Positions 1-5,095 of a stretch of DNA of 5,854 bases are shown piece after piece. Position 1 is the first letter of the stretch. Each line of letters begins with the position of its first letter. The stretch comes from JBCDBH01 sp039184055 (lineage in GTDB: Bacteria; Acidobacteriota; Thermoanaerobaculia; Multivoradales; J023), in contig JBCDBH010000375.1 in assembly GCA_039184055.1 (NCBI GenBank), positions 1-5,854 of the forward strand. Direction: 5' to 3'. The notes beneath the pieces were generated by a model, which ran no database searches, was not told the DNA's origin, and saw nothing but the letters and a program-made list of their open reading frames with translations. Position numbers and translations under genes: made by a program.

Positions 1-620
1 GCAACGACGATGGCGGGGCTGTGCTGCAGCTCGATTGCCCAGCGCTCCCCACCACCACGGCCACCGGCACCATCACCACGGGCATCCTCGACTACGACAT
101 CTTCGCCTGGAATTCGTTTATCGCCCTGAATTGGCCCGCGCTCGTTCCGTCGTCGTACAACCAGCAACGTGGCTTTCCCGACACCGACAAGAGCTTTGCC
201 AGCGCCGCGCCAGGTGACCTCACGGTTTGGGAAACCTACAAGGAGAAACGCGAGGTCTTTCTCGCCGATCCGTTCACCGGTGAACCGGTGACGAATCCCC
301 AGGTACAGCCTTGGAATGCGGCGCCCCAATACGGTCCAGCCAGCCAACAGGTGCCGACCTGTCCGGGCTCATCGACGCTTGTGAGCGGTTTCGAGCGTCA
401 CATCAGCCATGTCCTCAAGCTCAATTCGACCTTCGATACGCTCGACGAGACTGCTGAAGTGTCGTCGGAGGCGCGCGAGAGCGACAGTGTGCTGTGTCAG
501 GGCCACAGTCCGAATTGTGGCGTGCAGGGCAAACCAGTGGGGCCACGGGTGTGGCTCAATCGTGGCGGAACCGCGTATCCGGTGCTCTATGAGGTGAAGG
601 TCAACTGGGACTTCTACGAC
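1..620 (+). repeat. Direct repeat copy 1 (pairs with 5235-5854)
   Basis: Bases 1-620 in gene A align without gaps to 5235-5854 in gene D (offset 5234). Encoded identity is about 80%, with several long exact DNA runs, for example around 179-201. This is paralogous gene duplication, not a mobile element; no terminal inverted repeats or transposase were seen. Confidence 0.9.
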
Positions 621-1931
621 TACCTGGCGAATTTCTCGGGTGGACCCTTGTGGGTGCAGGCCAATGCCCGCGCCGCGGCGCCCCAGGCGACGATTCGGCT
701 TCCCGCTCGCACCTCGGGTAGTGCGGCGCCGCCGCATCCGGGCACCGCGTTGCACAAAGGTGGTGTGACCCCGGCGCCGGTGTCCGGACCCAACCCGATC
801 GTCACCGACTACTCGGCGCTCGCCTGTATGTCCCAGGCCGAGGTGGTGAAGCTGAGTCCAACCCGCAGCATCACGCCGTGTCCGGCCGGCTCGGTCCATC
901 TCAAGGCCGCCTGGATCTTGCTCGATGGGCCGAGCGACGACTACCACACCACGACCGCTTACTACTATCGTGATTACAGCCCTCAGGCTGGCCAGCCGGG
1001 CTATCCGTCCGCCAACAAGTGCAAGGCTCCGGCCACCTACGGCCTGATCGGCCTGCACATCATTCAGCGCATTCACCACCTCGTCGAAGGGCGGTACGTC
1101 CACGCGCCCGGCGGCACCTTCGTCTATGCCACGTGGGAGCACACGTCGAACGACACCGAGACCTTCACCTACGCCAATCTCTATCCGACCACCAGCTCGA
1201 CACCACGGCCCTATCCGAACGTCGATCCGACTCGGGCGATTCCACTCAAACGCGCCTACGCGCCTCTGGCCACCACGGAGAACGCCAACAACCAGGTGCA
1301 CCGAGCTCTCGGCTGCACCGGTGGCTCGGGTGACAGCGTGTGGTGCCACTACAAGCTGATCGGTACCCAATACCTCGCCGCCAATGGACCGCCGACGGGT
1401 TTCGACGTCGACAATCCGCCCGACGTTCTACCGTCGTCACCGCAGCCGGGTATCGAGTATCCACCGAATTCCGGGCAGCCTTATTTCCTCGCCAATCTGG
1501 TCGTCGAGTCCAACGTCGCGTTGCAGCAATTCCTCGGCTCGACACCGCGACTGACGCCGATCGATCACTACGCCAATCCGCGCGTCCCACCGGGAGGTAG
1601 CGGCCGAGTCGGCAAGGACGGTGTGCCCGCCAACTCCACCTCGGGATTCGACCTGAGCGGTGCCAATCTCGCTTTCCGCATCGCTCCGCGGAGCGCTCCC
1701 GCCGAGGGTCAGCACAAAAGCATCATCCACGGCAGCATCAAGAACGGCACCAACGGCTCGAAAGACGGCCGCAAAGTCGGTGCGCACAACATGGGTGGAT
1801 GTATGGGTTGCCATGGCGTTTCCCAGCTCAACGGCTATTCGTTCAGCTTTGTCCTGCTGGGGAACCAACAAGGCGGCGTGCCCGACACGCTGACCGAGGT
1901 CGATATCCCACCGCCGCCGCTCAACGACTGA
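1..1931 (+). CDS. Large cysteine-rich c-type heme protein, probable lipoprotein, 5' end outside window (gene A)
   Basis: This is an open frame with 642 complete codons, from base 3 to the TGA at 1929-1931. The GTG at 21 is not the real start: the frame is open upstream of it, and the paralog at 5096 has 53 more residues before this point. By that comparison about 46-47 N-terminal residues, including a lipoprotein signal peptide, lie upstream, giving a full length near 689 aa. A CMGCH motif (codons 1800-1814), about 40 residues from the C-terminus, is a classical CxxCH covalent heme site, so the protein should be periplasmic or surface-exposed and matured by the cytochrome c system. It carries at least nine further cysteines, suggesting disulfides. 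Other landmarks are WNSFIALNWPA (about 108-140), HISHVLKLN (about 402-428), GLIGLHI (1041-1061) with ATWEHTSND (about 1128-1154), and YKLIGTQYLAAN. I recall similar motif strings in proteins annotated only as hypothetical or cytochrome c-like, but cannot name the family. Enzymatic role unknown. Confidence 0.85.
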   Translation, partial: NDDGGAVLQLDCPALPTTTATGTITTGILDYDIFAWNSFIALNWPALVPSSYNQQRGFPDTDKSFASAAPGDLTVWETYKEKREVFLADPFTGEPVTNPQVQPWNAAPQYGPASQQVPTCPGSSTLVSGFERHISHVLKLNSTFDTLDETAEVSSEARESDSVLCQGHSPNCGVQGKPVGPRVWLNRGGTAYPVLYEVKVNWDFYDYLANFSGGPLWVQANARAAAPQATIRLPARTSGSAAPPHPGTALHKGGVTPAPVSGPNPIVTDYSALACMSQAEVVKLSPTRSITPCPAGSVHLKAAWILLDGPSDDYHTTTAYYYRDYSPQAGQPGYPSANKCKAPATYGLIGLHIIQRIHHLVEGRYVHAPGGTFVYATWEHTSNDTETFTYANLYPTTSSTPRPYPNVDPTRAIPLKRAYAPLATTENANNQVHRALGCTGGSGDSVWCHYKLIGTQYLAANGPPTGFDVDNPPDVLPSSPQPGIEYPPNSGQPYFLANLVVESNVALQQFLGSTPRLTPIDHYANPRVPPGGSGRVGKDGVPANSTSGFDLSGANLAFRIAPRSAPAEGQHKSIIHGSIKNGTNGSKDGRKVGAHNMGGCMGCHGVSQLNGYSFSFVLLGNQQGGVPDTLTEVDIPPPPLND

Positions 1932-1944
1932 CCTTTCCATGCTT

Positions 1945-1965
1945 CGGCCGCGAACCGAGCGGCTG
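1945..1965 (+). other. GC-rich hairpin between genes A and B
   Basis: Bases 1945-1951 pair with 1959-1965 in a 7-bp stem (one G-U wobble) around a 7-base loop. No T-run follows, so it is not a classical intrinsic terminator. It begins 13 bases after the stop of gene A and ends 29 bases before the Shine-Dalgarno of gene B. It could be a weak attenuator or an RNA-stability element, or be fortuitous in GC-rich DNA. Confidence 0.3.
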
Positions 1966-1994
1966 TGCTCACCGAGATGAGAGTCAACCCCCTT

Positions 1995-1999
1995 AGGAG
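1995..1999 (+). promoter_or_regulatory. Shine-Dalgarno AGGAG of gene B
   Basis: AGGAG lies 10 bases before the ATG at 2010. It decides the start of gene B against the in-frame GTG at 1965. The same arrangement (CTYAGGAGA, then ATGACCAAACCAGG) recurs before the paralog at 3542. Confidence 0.8.
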
Positions 2000-2009
2000 A
2001 AGCGAAATC

Positions 2010-3371
2010 ATGACCAAACCAGGAAGCGTAGTTCAGATCGTCGACTGTTCCGGCAGCATGAGGGATCCATCGAACGACGGTCGAAACACCAAGCTACAGC
2101 TGGCCCAGGCCGACACCGATGTTTTCATCGTGATCGAGTATCACGTATCGAAAAACACCCGTCAGTACGGTCAGGTCGGCATCGTGAGATTCAGCACCGA
2201 TGCAAGCGACGTCTACGGGCTGCATACGCTCGACGGCAGTGGCACCGTCAAGCACGCCGCGATCAAGGTGGTGAACGAGCTCACTGCCGACGGATGGACC
2301 AACATCACCGCTGGCATCGCCAACGGGCACGCGATGTTGGCCCATGTCGACACCACGACCTACAACCGAGGGATGGTGCTGTTCAGCGACGGGGAGTGGA
2401 ATCGCGGTGGCGATCCGACGGTCAATCTACCGACCGACATTCCGATCTATGCCATCGGCTATGGCTCCTCGAGCCAGCTGAGCTATCTGCGCACCATCGC
2501 CTCGCGGACGGGTGGCAAGTATCACGTCACCGGCAATCCGGGTGTTCTGAAGACGTTCTACACCGACATCACCGGTGCCACGCAGGTGGCCACGCCGATC
2601 GCCAACCTGGCCTGGGATGCCGACTCGTACGACTTCACCCAAACCACCGCCGAGATCAGTGCCGGTGCCTCGACAGCGGTCTTCAGCGCCAGCTGGAACG
2701 CCAACGAGTGGAACTACGTCGACACCACACCGGTCACGGGTCAAAAACAGATCTCGGTGAGACTGCGAGATCCGAACGGTCAGCTGGTGACGCCGAGCGA
2801 GGTGGACGCGCCCACGGGCAGTGGCTACGCGGTCCTGGTGGTCGACAATCCGATGGCGGGTACCTGGACGCTGACCCTCCGCACGGCCGATTTGCCCGTG
2901 CCCACCGTCGGCTCGGCGCTCGGTGCCTTTTGTCCGCCCGACGGTCTCCAGATGGAGCTGGAGTCCAAGCCGCACAACCCATTCCACATCCGCGCTCGCG
3001 TCACCGACCAGGAGCAGCCGGTGACGGATCTTCAAGTCGAGGCGTACGCGGTCCATCCCATTCACAGTCACCAAGAGTTGCTCGCCGCGCACCGCGCGGA
3101 GGTCACGGCGATCATCGACGCGAATGACTTCGATGCCGATGTCGACAAGGAAGCGGCGGCGTTGAGCATCCTCGATCGCCAGCGGCCCGAGCTACGGCTC
3201 TTCCGGAACGGGCGTCTCCCCGCCATGGTCGAAGCGACCGGCGACGCCTACGACGTACACGTCGACCCTGCCAAGCCTGGTGTCGAGCACACTGTCTACG
3301 TGATTGCCCGCGGCCGCTCGCCGGTTTCGGACAAGACCTTCCAGCGCACCCGTTTGATCACGGTCGTCTGA
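2010..3371 (+). CDS. VWA-domain protein with MIDAS site and two C-terminal beta-domains (gene B)
   Basis: 453 aa. Residues about 1-195 form a von Willebrand factor A domain. The metal ion-dependent adhesion site is complete: D12-C-S14-G-S16, T97 and D127 in FSDG. Such domains bind a divalent cation and through it a protein ligand. Residues about 200-295 look like the beta-sandwich that often follows VWA (ending in NPMAGTWTLTL). Residues about 322-453 look like a second Ig-like fold (RARVTDQEQPV to the final RTRLITVV), interrupted by a His-rich and helical insert (H349, H352, H354, H361, then NDFDADVDKEA). The start at 2010 is supported by AGGAG and by the MTKPGSV start shared with gene C. No signal peptide or membrane segment is visible, and the upstream in-frame extension to 1965 would not add one. 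It has only two cysteines, one in the MIDAS loop (C13). The gap from gene A is 78 bases, compatible with co-transcription. The ligand is unknown. Confidence 0.93.
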   Translation: MTKPGSVVQIVDCSGSMRDPSNDGRNTKLQLAQADTDVFIVIEYHVSKNTRQYGQVGIVRFSTDASDVYGLHTLDGSGTVKHAAIKVVNELTADGWTNITAGIANGHAMLAHVDTTTYNRGMVLFSDGEWNRGGDPTVNLPTDIPIYAIGYGSSSQLSYLRTIASRTGGKYHVTGNPGVLKTFYTDITGATQVATPIANLAWDADSYDFTQTTAEISAGASTAVFSASWNANEWNYVDTTPVTGQKQISVRLRDPNGQLVTPSEVDAPTGSGYAVLVVDNPMAGTWTLTLRTADLPVPTVGSALGAFCPPDGLQMELESKPHNPFHIRARVTDQEQPVTDLQVEAYAVHPIHSHQELLAAHRAEVTAIIDANDFDADVDKEAAALSILDRQRPELRLFRNGRLPAMVEATGDAYDVHVDPAKPGVEHTVYVIARGRSPVSDKTFQRTRLITVV

Positions 3372-3411
3372 TGGGAAACAGGGTCGTGATCCAAGAACGA
3401 TAGATGATCGA

Positions 3412-3449
3412 CATTCACACCCGCGTGCTGAGTCGCGCGGGTGTGGGTG
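3412..3449 (+). terminator. Strong hairpin after gene B, possible terminator without T-run
   Basis: Bases 3412-3427 pair with 3434-3449: 16 bp including three G-T wobbles, with a perfect 10-bp GC-rich core (3416-3425 with 3436-3445) and a 6-base loop. It begins 41 bases after the stop of B. The downstream sequence (AGACAAAGCGTCTATTT) lacks the T-run of a classical intrinsic terminator, so it may instead block 3' exonucleases or act as a processing site between B and C. Confidence 0.45.
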
Positions 3450-3472
3450 AGACAAAGCGTCTATTTCCGACA

Positions 3473-3527
3473 GAGTTCGAGTAAGAAACAAAAAGCACCG
3501 CCCTACAGGGCCCATGACTCGAAACTC
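3473..3527 (+). promoter_or_regulatory. Structured leader stem abutting the Shine-Dalgarno of gene C
   Basis: GAGTTCGAGT (3473-3482) pairs with ACTCGAAACTC (3517-3527) as 10 bp with one bulged A (3522). The enclosed segment holds a small GCCC-TACA-GGGC hairpin (3500-3511). The outer stem ends at 3527 and AGGAG begins at 3528, so the fold lies directly against the ribosome binding site. A role in translation control is an inference; chance is possible. Confidence 0.35.
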
Positions 3528-3532
3528 AGGAG
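3528..3532 (+). promoter_or_regulatory. Shine-Dalgarno AGGAG of gene C
   Basis: AGGAG lies 9 bases before the ATG at 3542. The in-frame TGA at 3515-3517, with no usable start codon before 3542, makes this start essentially certain and excludes an upstream signal peptide. Confidence 0.85.
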
Positions 3533-3541
3533 ATTTTCGCG

Positions 3542-4939
3542 ATGACCAAACCAGGCAGCGTGTCTTTACTTCTCGATCACTCTGGCAGCATGTCCGAGGC
3601 GTCTTTGAACGGTAGCACCAATACGAAATTGGAGCTTGCCCAGACCGATACCAATACCTTCATCGTGATCGCGTATCACACGTCGAAAAACACCGGTTCG
3701 TACGGCCAGATCGGTGTCATCGGCTTCGACACGACACCGTCGACGACGTATGCGCTCCATACGTTCGATGGCAGCGGCACGGTGAAACACGCCGCCAACC
3801 AGGCGGTCAATGGATTGAGCGCCACAGGGGCCACCGGCGTCAAAGCGGCGATCGCTTCCGGCGCCACGATGTTGCAGAACGTCAATACGAGTACCTACAA
3901 CCGGGCGATGGTGTTGTTTAGCGACGGCATGTGGAATTGGCCCTCTGGGTCCGCGGGCGATCCCACGAAAGACCTGCCGACCGGGATCCCGATCTATTCG
4001 ATCGGCTATGGCTCGTCGAGCTATCTGAGCTATTTGAAGACGATCGCTCAGAACACCGGTGGTAAATACCACATCACGGGGAACCCGGGTGTCCTGAAGA
4101 CCTATTACACGGACATCATGGGCGCCACCAACGGTCCTTCGGTGATCACCAACGCCGCCTGGGAGGCCGACGAGTACGACTTCAACACCCAGAACGTCGT
4201 CGTCAGTCAGGGCATGTCATCGGCGATCTTCACGGCGAGCTGGAACGCCGATAACTTGACCTACGTGTCGGGAACGCCTGGCCCGGGTCAGATCGCGGTG
4301 CAGGTGCGGGATCCTCAAGGTAGGCAGGTGACGCCGACGGATGTCGATGCACCGGTCGGTGGCGGCTACGCCGTGCTCAGCGTCGCGAACCCGGTCGCCG
4401 GTACCTGGACCCTCACTTTGCGTACCGCCAACCTGCCGGGCTCGGTGGGTGGAACCAGCGGTCCGTTCGTCAACTCGGCGCTGGCCGGGTTTGGTCCACC
4501 GAGCGCCACCCAGGTCGCTTTGACGCCACAAACCGGCGAGCTCCTGGCGGTCAACGCCCAGGTGACCGACGCCGGCCAGCCGGTTCACGGCGCCCACGTT
4601 CATGCGTACGCCGTGCATCCCCTGCATGGTCACGACGAGCTGCTCGCCAAGCACGAGAGCGACGTCAAACGCATCATCTCCGAGAACGATTTCGACGAGG
4701 ACGCCAACAAAGAAGCCGTCGCGCTACGGATCCTCGACAAGGAACGGCCCGACCTCCGTCTCACCAAGCAGGTGCGTAAGCCAGCCACGGTCGAGCCCAA
4801 GGAAGACGGCACCTACGACATCAAAGTCGATGGTCACAAACCCGGCGTCGAGCACACCGTCTACGCGGTGGTCAACGGTCACGCGCCGGTGTCCAACAAC
4901 GAATTCCAACGCACCAAGCTGCTCACCGTAATCCCCTGA
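3542..4939 (+). CDS. VWA-domain protein, paralog of gene B (gene C)
   Basis: 465 aa, with the same three-part build as gene B: VWA about 1-196, beta-sandwich about 206-300 (ending NPVAGTWTLTL), and an Ig-like C-terminal domain about 330-465. By hand count the VWA halves are about two-thirds identical. The MIDAS is complete: D12-H-S14-G-S16, T98 and D128 in FSDG. It differs from B by a 4-residue insertion after the FSDG loop (SGSA near 135-138) and a Gly/Ser-rich linker insertion near 299-313. The segment GKYH-TGNPGVLKT-YTDI is almost invariant between the copies. The His-rich and acidic insert is kept (H359, H362, H364, H371, then NDFDEDANKEA). No cysteine is present, and no signal peptide is possible because a stop lies just upstream in frame. 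This suggests either cytoplasmic function or export by a non-classical route. A tandem duplication with gene B is the simplest origin. The ligand is unknown. Confidence 0.93.
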   Translation: MTKPGSVSLLLDHSGSMSEASLNGSTNTKLELAQTDTNTFIVIAYHTSKNTGSYGQIGVIGFDTTPSTTYALHTFDGSGTVKHAANQAVNGLSATGATGVKAAIASGATMLQNVNTSTYNRAMVLFSDGMWNWPSGSAGDPTKDLPTGIPIYSIGYGSSSYLSYLKTIAQNTGGKYHITGNPGVLKTYYTDIMGATNGPSVITNAAWEADEYDFNTQNVVVSQGMSSAIFTASWNADNLTYVSGTPGPGQIAVQVRDPQGRQVTPTDVDAPVGGGYAVLSVANPVAGTWTLTLRTANLPGSVGGTSGPFVNSALAGFGPPSATQVALTPQTGELLAVNAQVTDAGQPVHGAHVHAYAVHPLHGHDELLAKHESDVKRIISENDFDEDANKEAVALRILDKERPDLRLTKQVRKPATVEPKEDGTYDIKVDGHKPGVEHTVYAVVNGHAPVSNNEFQRTKLLTVIP

Positions 4940-4965
4940 TCGGGGCGATATCTCTCCTGGTTCTC

Positions 4966-4997
4966 GCCGAGTCCGGTCTTTGCCGACAGGGCTCGGC
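4966..4997 (+). promoter_or_regulatory. First hairpin in the gene C-gene D gap
   Basis: GCCGAGTCC (4966-4974) pairs with GGGCTCGGC (4989-4997): 9 bp with one G-T wobble. It starts 27 bases after the stop of C. No T-run follows, so it is not a clear terminator. Its 3' arm is also perfectly complementary to bases 5076-5084 just before the ribosome binding site of gene D. Confidence 0.4.
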
Positions 4998-5014
4998 TCG
5001 ATTCGTTCGTGACA

Positions 5015-5045
5015 CGTCGTGGTCCGTACCCGCGGACCATCGACG
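5015..5045 (+). promoter_or_regulatory. Central hairpin in the gene C-gene D gap
   Basis: CGTCGTGGTCCG (5015-5026) pairs with CGGACCA-T-CGACG (5033-5045): 12 bp with a single bulged T (5040) and a 6-base loop. An A-rich stretch follows rather than T residues. It is probably a structural part of the leader of gene D or an RNA-stability element; function is inferred only. Confidence 0.4.
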
Positions 5046-5061
5046 AAGAAAACAACGGCCA

Positions 5062-5083
5062 GGCTCGGAAAAGAAGCCGAGCC
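5062..5083 (+). promoter_or_regulatory. Hairpin abutting the Shine-Dalgarno of gene D
   Basis: GGCTCGG (5062-5068) pairs perfectly with CCGAGCC (5077-5083) across an A-rich 8-base loop. One base separates it from AAGGAGG. This is the second case in the window of a stem ending at the ribosome binding site (compare gene C). Confidence 0.45.
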
Positions 5084-5084
5084 C

Positions 5085-5091
5085 AAGGAGG
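5085..5091 (+). promoter_or_regulatory. Shine-Dalgarno AAGGAGG of gene D
   Basis: A full-strength AAGGAGG lies 4 bases before the ATG at 5096, a slightly short spacing. It supports this start over the in-frame GTG at 5009. Confidence 0.85.
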
Positions 5092-5095
5092 AAGA

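Noticed and set aside
21..23. GTG as the start of gene A
   Set aside because: The frame is open to the window edge and aligns there with the middle of the N-terminal region of gene D; the true start is upstream.
369..1370. 333-codon open frame on the minus strand inside gene A
   Set aside because: Arg/Gly/Val-rich translation typical of the antisense of a GC-rich gene; it overlaps a strongly conserved coding frame and has no domain.
1965..2009. Upstream in-frame GTG start for gene B, adding 15 residues
   Set aside because: No ribosome binding site; the GTG lies in a hairpin arm, and the MTKPGSV start is shared with gene C, whose start is fixed by an upstream stop.
3371..3484. Two small open frames (10 and 26 codons) in the B-C gap, starting at 3371 and 3404
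   Set aside because: No ribosome binding site, the second runs through the hairpin, and the sequences show no protein character. A leader peptide cannot be excluded.
3500..3511. GCCC-TACA-GGGC mini-hairpin as a separate element
   Set aside because: Only 4 bp; noted as part of the leader of gene C instead.
3372..3541. Sigma-70 type promoter before gene C
   Set aside because: No convincing -35/-10 pair was found by eye here or in the other gaps, so none is reported.
4933..4945. CCCC/GGGG hairpin with the stop of gene C in its loop
   Set aside because: 4 bp only, no T-run; common by chance in GC-rich sequence.
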